This document shows, in pieces, positions 61,001 to 64,000 of a stretch of DNA of 64,000 bases. A program made the position numbers and the translations under genes. The notes under the pieces are model-generated. The model saw nothing but the letters and a program-made list of their open reading frames with translations. It was not told the origin of the DNA and ran no database searches. Positions within the stretch are counted from its first letter, which is position 1. Each line of letters begins with the position of its first letter. The DNA is from Symbiodinium kawagutii (taxonomy: Eukaryota; Sar; Dinophyceae; Suessiales; Symbiodiniaceae): NCBI GenBank assembly GCA_009767595.1, contig VSDK01009724.1, positions 397,927 to 461,926 on the forward strand, written 5' to 3'.

Positions 61001-63129
61001 ATTGTTTTCTTCAGTTTCAAGAACCTGGCTAATTATTTGTGAATCTCTATTTGTCTTTTAGCTCAGTTTCACTCTCTCAGTGCTCACTCGCCAATCTCGC
61101 CAGGTGCCGCTAAAACACTTCTGCAACCGGCTCCGCTGAGCTCCCCTGGTGCACGCCTCGTGGCCATGTAGAGATCACCGCGCCACTTCCAATCCATCTC
61201 CCGCTGGCAACTGAGCAGCGCAGGTTCGCTGCAATGCTAACTGTGCCAATGAAAGGCCAGAATTGAAAGCTTGATGTTCTGGAAACACCTGTGTTGATGC
61301 CAAATGATAATTCAATAGAAACACCTGTGCTGTCTTAGATTAATATGTTGGATATGTACGGCAATGTACGGTTTTAAATTATCTGAAGATACACAAATGG
61401 ATACACATTGTGATGCTTGCATGTTTCACGGAAATATATGATAGGTAATATCATATATACATATACACATGTTTGCTTTGGTCAGTCAAGATGAGTTATG
61501 TATGTGCATGCATGACACGTTAAACTGCACACACATAGAGACATGTCACCACCAACAGTCGCCCATGAATCTCACCAATCATGCTGATTGACAAAGAACG
61601 CAAATTTGGGAATACCATGGATTCTGATTGCCCCAAATACAATAGATACTCAATCACATTTGGATAGACAATCCGACGAGACTTGCTTCTCAAAGCCATG
61701 ATTCATTACCTCATGTTGAAAACGGTCAGTATTGGCAACAGCTTTGTTTTGTTCAATGTTATCATTCCCCGTCATTTTTCAAGAGGTGACACGCTCAGAG
61801 CGGTGATTGTGAATGGTGAGTACGTGCCATGACAAGCGTTTGCAACTTGTTGGCTCCAATGTATCGGATCTCCAAGGTACGACACCAACGACTTCCCTTG
61901 GAGTCCCTGACTACCATTGGGTTAGTGGCCACTCCTTGCAGTTCCTTAACTCCTCCAAAGGGATAGCAATGGATACCCCTGGCTGCCGCTCCCTCACAGC
62001 CAGTTGACTTGTTGGAAGGATCGTTGTAGGTGCACGAGTTGCAGAAGTCCTTTGTGACCTGGAGCGCTTCGGATCTTCTTCTCGTAGGCAAAGGGAAGCA
62101 GGGTATCCCGGTGACTGATTTATGTTGGTTAAGAACCAATATGTGGCAATAACTAAACAACATGAATTCTTGTTCATGCACTAGTGGTGGATATTATTCA
62201 TAGTTTACGGTTGAAAAAAGGATGAACTAGCAATCACTATTCGCTGGGCAATAATCCATGACAAACAAGAAGGAGAAAATTCACCAACATTAGTTGGTGT
62301 GCAAAGATCCGTGACCAAACACAAACAGTGATTACCATAAGTTGTTAGGCAGCGATTTTGGCAAAAGCTAGCAGGAACCTGATTTCTTCTTCCTTCGGGT
62401 TTCAAGCTCCGCTGTTTGCATGCCGTGATGAATTGAATATAATTTGGTCAACGGCTGCCAGTGTTATGTGGAGGTTTGGTGAGCCAAAAAAGAAGCTGAT
62501 AGAAGCTACTAGCCCGACTGCATCTCACGTGGGTGTTTCAGTTGTGCTTGCTGGTGGGGAGTGTTCTGGTAGTGGCAATTCAGTGGTAGTGCTAGTGTTT
62601 TGGGTGGTGATGGTGTTGGTGATGGTGATGGTGATGGTGATGGTGATGGTGATGGTGATGGTGATGGTGATGGTGATGGTGATGGTGATGGTGATGGTGA
62701 TGGTGATGGTGCTGGTGCTGGTGCTGGTGTTCCACTGCGCGGAGTGCTGTTACATGTGCAGCAGAATCAGGAGCCCCCCCTCACTCAGTCATGGTGTAGA
62801 ATATGGTTCCTCCAAGTACTAGCAGCCACCATTGACAGCACAGTTGGTCGTAATTTCTGTAGCGTTCATGACTTGAATTGTTACTTTTGAAGGAAACGTG
62901 AGGAGCCTCTTGCTATGGTCATCGTTGGAAACCAAACTTCACGGTCTGGTGATTCTTTATGCAGCCATCCAGGGCTTCCAGGATAGGTATCTTCCGTTGG
63001 CCCAGAAATGGAAGTTTTCCATCGCTGTTGTCAGTGGAAGCGCCTCTGCGGTAAAGCACGCAGGTTCCCCTGGGTTTCCCAACAATGGCCATTGGCTGCA
63101 ATCGATTTGACAGGATGATGTTGGGGTAC
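15107..63129 (-). CDS. POLE: DNA polymerase epsilon catalytic subunit, partial gene of 28 exons
   Basis: This is the replicative B-family polymerase that synthesises the leading strand in the nucleus. Twenty-eight exons spell about 517 residues in family order: [12 protein letters not shown], the cysteine block ending in [155 protein letters not shown] and NPCPRVK. The [18 protein letters not shown] and [16 protein letters not shown] blocks are diagnostic for Pol epsilon rather than delta or zeta. The coding share of the span is about 3%. Segments expected between exons 4 and 5 and between 7 and 8 were not found. The 5' part lies off the window and the 3' part is unresolved. The identification rests on family knowledge, not a database search. 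Confidence 0.93.
16161..16271 (-). mobile_element. POLE: MITE-like element, copy G, in a POLE intron
   Basis: Ends GGTTGTTTCTCAAAATAG and GGCTTGAGCAACCACC, inverted core AATAAACCAAGCCATT. It sits in the 1.16-kb intron between POLE exons 27 and 28, 35 bp downstream of the exon 27 donor. Confidence 0.85.
16306..16347 (-). CDS. POLE: POLE exon 27: [14 protein letters not shown]
   Basis: A 42-nt exon matching AALQQVKNPVPRVK. Acceptor CGCAG|G, donor GC (AAG|GCAGCG), phase 0. A longer frame over the same bases is also open but has no family match. Confidence 0.96.
16427..16496. repeat. TAGTTA hexamer array in a POLE intron
   Basis: About eleven copies of ATAGTT with two substitutions (GTAGTT, CATAGT), upstream of exon 27 on the coding strand. 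Confidence 0.9.
17690..17731 (-). CDS. POLE: POLE exon 26: [14 protein letters not shown]
   Basis: A 42-nt exon equal to ERLGSAIQKIITIP, continuing DWEYYK directly. Acceptor ACAG|G, donor GC (CCG|GCGCGG), phase 0 at both ends. Confidence 0.95.
17850..18155. repeat. TGA / TGATTGA repeat broken by an assembly gap
   Basis: GATGAT triplets, then eleven or so TTGATGA heptamers, a run of Ns, then GATGAG and GATGAT triplets. It is within the intron between POLE exons 25 and 26. Confidence 0.9.
18015..18073. other. assembly gap (59 Ns)
   Basis: Run of n from 18015 to 18073, flanked on both sides by low-complexity repeat. The true length is unknown. Confidence 0.99.
20283..20363 (-). CDS. POLE: POLE exon 25: [15 protein letters not shown]
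   Basis: Begins [18 protein letters not shown] and ends IIDWEYYK, matching FLRKWLKxSSLQDFDIRAILDWDYY. Acceptor GTCAG|G. The donor is GA (AAG|GACTGG), the clearest GA-AG intron in the window, and the intron is about 2.5 kb with an assembly gap. Reading through it would hit a stop at 20268. Confidence 0.96.
20885..20943 (-). CDS. POLE: POLE exon 24: CTERAIPV
   Basis: Two bases complete Ser, then [19 protein letters not shown]. VTERAIPxAIF is a Pol epsilon hallmark. Acceptor TTCAG|G, donor GC (AAG|GCCCGG). The 141-codon open frame at 20633-21058 contains this exon, but only this part is accepted as coding. Confidence 0.96.
21375..21426 (-). CDS. POLE: POLE exon 23: [10 protein letters not shown]
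   Basis: Reads [17 protein letters not shown] and ends in phase 1. It is equivalent to AGLSCRYIISRKPEGSP, just before the TERAIP block. Acceptor CACCAG|G, donor GT. The frame stays open upstream to an alternative acceptor near 21468; the shorter exon is preferred because it joins exon 22 without extra residues. Confidence 0.9.
22754..22807 (-). CDS. POLE: POLE exon 22: RRLAEFLG
   Basis: A 54-nt exon reading [18 protein letters not shown], matching STAKRLAEFLGDQMVKD. Acceptor CGCAG|G, donor GC (CAG|GCGGGC), phase 0. Confidence 0.94.
22880..23030. repeat. degenerate TGGTTTAATTGATGG repeat
   Basis: Roughly 10-15-bp units of TGGTTTA / TTGATGG in the intron between POLE exons 21 and 22. Similar wording occurs around 680-780, 41510-41640 and 42060-42200. 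Confidence 0.6.
23510..23601 (-). CDS. POLE: POLE exon 21: SENKTMSK
   Basis: Begins with CT completing Ala, then [20 protein letters not shown], and ends AVGTYKC. It matches LISENRSMSRKLEDYG of the family. Acceptor CTGCAG|C, donor GT (TGC|GTTCAG), phase 0. The opposite strand is also open across this exon but has no recognised homology. Confidence 0.93.
24237..24886. repeat. POLE: 72-bp minisatellite, 9 copies, in a POLE intron
   Basis: Units start ACATGGTGG at 24237, 24309, 24380, 24452, 24524, 24596, 24668, 24740 and 24812; eight are 72 bp and one is 71. Variation sits mainly in the CCCCACCCCAACCC part. As 72 is 24 codons, frames stay open on both strands, giving a 214-codon minus frame. 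It lies in the intron between POLE exons 20 and 21. Confidence 0.95.
25391..25481 (-). repeat. POLE: G-rich tract at the exon 20 splice donor
   Basis: On the coding strand, runs of three to five G separated by T, CT or TGGT start at the donor GTGGAG and continue for about 90 nt. At least eight G-runs are present, enough for a G-quadruplex in DNA or pre-mRNA. Confidence 0.85.
25482..25584 (-). CDS. POLE: POLE exon 20: [10 protein letters not shown]
   Basis: The longest exon seen (103 nt). It begins [18 protein letters not shown] and ends in a charged helix ([10 protein letters not shown]), matching VYGSVAKVADYWLDVLxS of the family. Acceptor GTAG|G, donor GT, phase 1. The intron starts at once with a very G-rich tract (about 25391-25481). 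Confidence 0.95.
26491..26577. repeat. POLE: 10-bp minisatellite CTGGACATCA
   Basis: Eight full units (CTGGACATCA or CTGGACACCA, the first CTGGACAACA) and a partial ninth, in the intron after POLE exon 19, whose 3' end is at 26645. Confidence 0.93.
26645..26698 (-). CDS. POLE: POLE exon 19: [12 protein letters not shown]
   Basis: Reads [18 protein letters not shown], matching IFQSSVFEAFLKGSTLEE. Acceptor GTGCAG|G, donor GC (GAG|GCAGAT), phase 0. A 10-bp tandem repeat lies in the following intron. Confidence 0.95.
28335..28432. repeat. POLE: degenerate TTTCCCTATGG repeat beside POLE exon 18
   Basis: About nine diverged 10-12-bp units of TTTCCTATGG. It is downstream of exon 18 on the coding strand, 37 bp from its donor. 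Confidence 0.7.
28469..28501 (-). CDS. POLE: POLE exon 18: [11 protein letters not shown]
   Basis: A 33-nt exon matching VKRRGELQLIK, which directly follows KGFE in Pol epsilon. Acceptor GCCAG|G, donor CAG|GTGGAA, phase 0 at both ends. Confidence 0.96.
29000..29110. repeat. (TA)n-rich microsatellite
   Basis: TATATATG and TATA runs preceded by GCGCGCGTGTGTG at 28986-29000. In the intron between POLE exons 17 and 18. Confidence 0.9.
29213..29240 (-). CDS. POLE: POLE exon 17: SLAELKGFE micro-exon
   Basis: At 28 nt this is the shortest exon: one G completing Gly, then SLAELKGFE, identical to the family block SLAELKGFE. Acceptor CTTCAG|G, donor GC (GAG|GCACGG). Confidence 0.95.
31185..31234 (-). 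CDS. POLE: POLE exon 16: [11 protein letters not shown]
   Basis: Reads [16 protein letters not shown] plus two bases of Gly; the family has EEGKKLKKRYAVFNEDG. Acceptor TAAG|C, one of four that lack the usual G. Donor GT, phase 2. Confidence 0.95.
33793..33865 (-). CDS. POLE: POLE exon 15: [11 protein letters not shown]
   Basis: After a G completing Trp it reads [20 protein letters not shown] followed by GPYK, matching SENSIFFEVDGPYLA. Acceptor AG|G, donor GC (AAG|GCGCAG), phase 0 at the end. A different frame of the same bases is also open; this frame is chosen by homology and phase. Confidence 0.95.
34666..34774. mobile_element. POLE: diverged inverted-repeat element in a POLE intron
   Basis: An 11-bp perfect inverted repeat, CTGGCTGGTGG at 34666-34676 and CCACCAGCCAG at 34764-34774, encloses a core with AATCAACCAACC and AAAATGCCCC like the inverted MITE core. 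It is in the intron between POLE exons 14 and 15. Confidence 0.6.
35346..35422 (-). CDS. POLE: POLE exon 14: YPNCVLN ... YTNHQYQD
   Basis: Begins [18 protein letters not shown] and ends TNHQYQD plus two bases of Trp. It corresponds to the family's ISYPGAMLN...FTNDQYQ segment. Acceptor CTCGCAG|A, donor GC (GATTG|GCAGC), phase 2. Confidence 0.93.
37114..37186 (-). CDS. POLE: POLE exon 13: [10 protein letters not shown]
   Basis: Begins [19 protein letters not shown] after a G that completes Trp, matching WCVLPNSFPENFVFK. Acceptor CACCAG|G. The end is tentative: a GA donor after Thr-Cys-Arg gives phase 0 for exon 14, but another nearby site may be used. A 10-bp tandem repeat (37211-37290) lies about 24 nt before the acceptor. 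Confidence 0.88.
37211..37290. repeat. POLE: 10-bp minisatellite TTGGATGACC next to POLE exon 13
   Basis: Eight units, six TTGGATGACC and two TCGGATGACC. On the coding strand it ends about 24 nt before the exon 13 acceptor, so it occupies the usual branch-point and polypyrimidine position. Confidence 0.95.
37733..37791 (-). CDS. POLE: POLE exon 12: catalytic motif C (DTD)
   Basis: Reads [19 protein letters not shown] and ends in phase 2; exon 13 completes Trp. LDTDGIW is polymerase motif C of Pol epsilon, whose aspartates bind the catalytic metals. Both are intact, so the visible active-site elements are those of a working polymerase. Acceptor CCTCAG|G, donor GT. Confidence 0.97.
38141..38228. 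mobile_element. POLE: diverged inverted-repeat element in a POLE intron
   Basis: Short inverted ends (GTTGGTGGT ... ACCACCAAC) around a core with GTCAATCAACCAACCATC. It is an 88-bp relative of the MITE family, in the intron between POLE exons 11 and 12. Confidence 0.55.
38570..39055. repeat. polypyrimidine (CTTT/CTCT) tract
   Basis: Two long CT-rich stretches (about 38575-38725 and 38865-39050) with some unique sequence between. On the POLE strand they are polypurine. Within the intron between exons 11 and 12. Confidence 0.85.
39178..39210 (-). CDS. POLE: POLE exon 11: [11 protein letters not shown]
   Basis: A 33-nt exon equivalent to VCFTGANIITQ of the family. Acceptor CTCAG|G, donor GC (GAG|GCGCC), phase 0 throughout. 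It joins exactly between exons 10 and 12. Confidence 0.92.
39527..39562 (-). CDS. POLE: POLE exon 10: [12 protein letters not shown]
   Basis: A 36-nt exon reading [12 protein letters not shown], matching GARWYSMEMAGI, which follows VMRK in the family. Acceptor CCAG|G, donor GC (ATT|GCAGGG), phase 0 at both ends. An inverted-repeat element (39648-39755) sits in the intron about 85 bp before this exon. Confidence 0.94.
39648..39755 (+). mobile_element. POLE: MITE-like element, copy H, in a POLE intron
   Basis: Right end TTTTGAGAAACACCCATAT, left end GGTGCTTTCTTAAAATA, forward core AAATGGCTTGTTTATCAC. It lies in the intron between POLE exons 9 and 10. Confidence 0.8.
40439..40490 (-). CDS. POLE: POLE exon 9: motif B (NSFYGY)
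   Basis: Reads [17 protein letters not shown] after one G. This is the fingers/palm motif B (K-x3-NSFYG) of B-family polymerases, which contacts the incoming nucleotide, in its Pol epsilon form. Acceptor AG|G, donor AAG|GTCAGG, ending in phase 0. Confidence 0.96.
41000..41028 (-). CDS. POLE: POLE exon 8: DSLQ micro-exon
   Basis: A 29-nt exon reading DMVLLNDSL plus two bases of a Gln codon completed by exon 9, matching the family's NMEILYDSLQ helix before motif B. Acceptor CTCCAG|G and donor GC. It is recognisable only because its phase and meaning fit exon 9. Confidence 0.85.
43047..43112. repeat. (CAA)n and (GAA)n microsatellite
   Basis: CAGCAGCAA then about twelve CAA triplets, then GAAGAA. 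The + frame would be poly-Gln/poly-Glu and ends at a consensus GTAACA donor, but it lies opposite a POLE intron and has no recognised homology. Confidence 0.9.
44110..44450. repeat. minisatellite of ACTAACCATTAGGATATC units
   Basis: At least six copies of AACTAACCATTAGGATATC followed by variable ATCAT-rich spacers, unit about 30-45 bp. Within the interval between POLE exons 7 and 8. Confidence 0.85.
49719..49808 (-). CDS. J-protein exon 3 (last helix and stop)
   Basis: Reads [19 protein letters not shown], then [10 protein letters not shown] and TAA. The first 15 residues are the third and fourth J helices. The short tail may be genuine or may be intron read past an unseen donor (for example a GC after Ser-Ser). 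Acceptor TTCAG|G. Confidence 0.75.
   Translation of the reverse strand, partial: APGRFLQVQQAYRALISSGLALMSWTLRS
49719..51176 (-). CDS. small J-domain (DnaJ-like) protein, 3 exons, nested in POLE
   Basis: Three exons join in phase from an ATG at 51176 to a TAA at 49719 and encode 81 residues. The J domain is complete: helix [21 protein letters not shown] runs into [14 protein letters not shown], with the HPD loop that stimulates Hsp70 ATPase, and then the third helix [12 protein letters not shown]. Spacing matches the family exactly. There is no G/F region, zinc finger or C-terminal substrate domain. Both introns use GC donors and AG|G acceptors, like POLE. The gene lies on the POLE strand in the interval between exons 7 and 8. 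A longer 5' exon, or in-frame membership of POLE, cannot be excluded. Confidence 0.8.
50613..50707 (-). CDS. J-protein exon 2 (helix II and HPD loop)
   Basis: Starts with GT completing Gly, then [20 protein letters not shown], and ends in the charged loop up to GRGD. Acceptor GGGAG|G. The GC donor (GAT|GCTGCT) is chosen because it gives the canonical spacing to the AYRAL helix in exon 3. Confidence 0.88.
51116..51176 (-). CDS. J-protein exon 1 (start codon, helix I)
   Basis: Begins [20 protein letters not shown] and ends in phase 1 at a GC donor (CAAG|GCGGTC). The start is the first of two adjacent ATGs; an in-frame stop lies a short way upstream. Exon 2 supplies the last two bases of the Gly. 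Confidence 0.75.
52765..52945. repeat. GAGA-rich minisatellite with GATGACATGAAG anchor
   Basis: Four to five units of GATGACATGA followed by AGAGAGAGAGGGAGGGA of varying length. Confidence 0.9.
54557..54627 (-). CDS. POLE: POLE exon 7: FRDRRYMFK block
   Basis: Begins [19 protein letters not shown] and matches the VRAFRDRRYEFKxLxKxW signature directly after the CQREN block. Acceptor CTCAG|G, phase 0. The 3' end is uncertain: I placed it at a GA donor after a Ser-Ser-Ser-Glu stretch, but other G-starting donors within 30 nt are possible. About 15 residues of the family lie between here and exon 8 and were not found. Confidence 0.85.
55982..56032 (-). CDS. POLE: POLE exon 6: CQRENPFYV block, fourth cysteine
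   Basis: Reads [17 protein letters not shown], nearly identical to the Pol epsilon CQRENSFYVDT signature. The Cys is the fourth ligand of the Fe-S cluster, so all four cysteines are kept although split over exons 2, 3 and 6. Acceptor AG|G, donor GC (ACG|GCACGG), phase 0 on both sides. Confidence 0.95.
56536..56592 (-). CDS. POLE: POLE exon 5: QKAYKRL block
   Basis: Reads [19 protein letters not shown], equivalent to the RLxxYCRKAYKKI segment of the family. Acceptor CAG|G, donor GAG|GTGCGG, both phases 0. It is followed in frame by exon 6. Confidence 0.9.
56593..60524. other. POLE: POLE interval between exons 4 and 5, no exon recognised
   Basis: About 3.9 kb. The family usually has about 25 residues here (an LSREEQAKYEKRRL-type helix), so a small exon may be hidden. 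Otherwise unique AT-rich sequence with short microsatellites (TCTC at 57379-57394). Confidence 0.5.
60525..60585 (-). CDS. POLE: POLE exon 4: EMESEK helix
   Basis: Reads [20 protein letters not shown] after a G that completes Arg. It matches the R-x-EY-x3-I-x2-QLESEK helix that follows the WRGE block in Pol epsilon. Acceptor AG|G, donor GC, phase 0 at the end. The family usually has about 25 more residues before the block in exon 5, so a missed exon or a shorter loop is possible here. Confidence 0.85.
61157..61210 (-). CDS. POLE: POLE exon 3: third cysteine and WKWRG block
   Basis: Reads [17 protein letters not shown], matching the family's CQRKMxWxWRGE signature; the first residue is the third Fe-S cysteine. 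It starts in phase 2 (one T completes an Asn codon) and ends with AG, which exon 4 completes to Arg. The donor is GC, a non-canonical class that recurs throughout this gene. Confidence 0.93.
62009..62058 (-). CDS. POLE: POLE exon 2: first two Fe-S cysteines
   Basis: Reads [16 protein letters not shown] and ends in phase 2. It aligns with the Pol epsilon segment that follows the motif A block, where two cysteines spaced C-x2-C are ligands of the [4Fe-4S] cluster specific to the Pol epsilon core. Acceptor AG|G, donor GT. The AA left at the 3' end joins the T of exon 3 to give Asn before the third cysteine. Confidence 0.9.
62602..62730. repeat. GGTGAT hexamer array
   Basis: About eighteen perfect GGTGAT units ending in GGTGCT repeats. 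Open frames here (Val-Met or Gly-Asp repeats) are artefacts. It lies in the intron between POLE exons 1 and 2. Confidence 0.95.
63084..63129 (-). CDS. POLE: POLE exon 1 in window: motif A block
   Basis: Reads [15 protein letters not shown] after one leading G that completes a split codon, expected to be Met of the family's DVGAMYPNI. This is the palm motif A segment; the catalytic Asp itself lies in the preceding exon, which I did not find before the window end. The acceptor is CAG before G and the donor is GT. It ends in phase 0, matching exon 2. Confidence 0.92.
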
Positions 63130-64000
63130 CTGATGCCACAGCTTCAGCAAAGGGTGCAGCATGGATAAGGGACAAAGGAAACAAATTGACACATGGTGTA
63201 CAATCAACATCAACAATGATTCTCCCACGTGATTTGCACCTCATATTGCGTCGGCCGCACATCTCAGGTATTCCCAATTTCAAAGCCGATTGGTTCTCTC
63301 AAGTTTACGGCTTTGGGGCAAGTAATTGTGATCAATGTGCTCAGTTCCGGATGTCTTCAACCCATGGGAGTACGTGCGTAATGCTCTGGTTTCAAATGTG
63401 GCATCAGATCAACGTAGCATTTCAGCTGGAAACAAATTTCTTAAGTCAAAAAGTCAACAGGAGTGAAATTGATTTAGAACAAAGGTGAGAAGTCAATGAA
63501 CAGGACAAGTGAGCCTTCGAATTGGGAGAAAAAAAATGTGCTAATACTAGCGGCAAAAGTGGGCCCTGGGCCTTCCTCTTGTGGAGGGCGGTAGTTCTGA
63601 GAGTTTTTGAAGGGCTTGAAACACATGAGATCTGAGCTCAAAGGGCCTCAAAGAGTATGACTAAGAATGTCATGTTGGAAGTGGAAATCCTGATGGAACT
63701 AAGGGTGAGAGGGCATGCGAGATTGCCCAAAAGATTGCGCATGGCAAGTTAGAGCATGGAGCACCTCATGGTTTACTTCTTGACCCTATGATGGCAATTT
63801 TTTAGGATTTGTCTGCAAGCACAAGATCTGGTACTCTAAGCATCTCTGAGCCATGAAGGGGTACAGCTTGGACTCAATTTCTTTTAGAGACCTAGATCTT
63901 TCAAAGGAATCCAGCGAAACCCCTGGATGCCCATCTGGGCTTTCAGGTTGCCAAGTAACCAGTCCCCCAACAGCCTTGGCACACTCAACACGCAACCTAT
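63130..64000. other. POLE: no exon recognised; POLE intron upstream of exon 1
   Basis: The preceding exon should end with the catalytic Asp of motif A (DVGAM). I searched the minus strand by eye and did not find it, so it probably lies beyond the window. A 69-codon minus frame at 63786-63995 has no certain match. Confidence 0.6.

Overview
The window is nuclear DNA of a eukaryote, most likely a dinoflagellate. No bacterial operons, rRNA, tRNA or CRISPR arrays are visible. Coding sequence comes as tiny exons (28-103 nt) separated by introns of about 0.3 to more than 10 kb. Of 26 firmly placed splice donors, 14 are GC, 11 are GT and 1 is GA, and 24 of 28 exons begin with G after the AG acceptor. 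This splice-site usage is characteristic of dinoflagellate genes. The species cannot be named from the sequence.

Almost the whole window is one gene on the minus strand. Twenty-eight exons between 63129 and 15107 join, almost always in a matching codon phase, into about 517 codons of the DNA polymerase epsilon catalytic subunit (POLE/Pol2). They run from the [12 protein letters not shown] block of motif A, through the cysteines of the family's iron-sulphur cluster, the [10 protein letters not shown] block (motif B) and LDTDGIW (motif C, catalytic aspartates), to the post-catalytic blocks FEIDGPY, TERAIPV, DWEYYKERL and NPCPRVK. The 5' end (exonuclease and N-terminal domains) lies beyond base 64000. 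The C-terminal half should lie below 15.1 kb, but nothing there is firmly recognised; the best candidate is an exon pair at 971-1379.

Inside the interval between POLE exons 7 and 8 (54.6 to 41.0 kb), on the same strand, three exons (51176-51116, 50707-50613, 49808-49719) join in phase into an apparently complete 81-residue J-domain (DnaJ-like) protein with an intact HPD motif. It is either a gene nested in a POLE intron or a J domain inserted in POLE.

The rest is intronic or flanking DNA rich in repeats. It holds a family of about 110-bp MITE-like elements with inverted termini (12 copies, two of them fused back to back), a 72-bp minisatellite of 9 copies, two 10-bp minisatellites, an octamer array, many microsatellites and one assembly gap (18015-18073). 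Many long open frames in the window are shadows of these repeats or chance frames in introns. Exon calls were accepted only where the protein family was recognised and the phases agreed.
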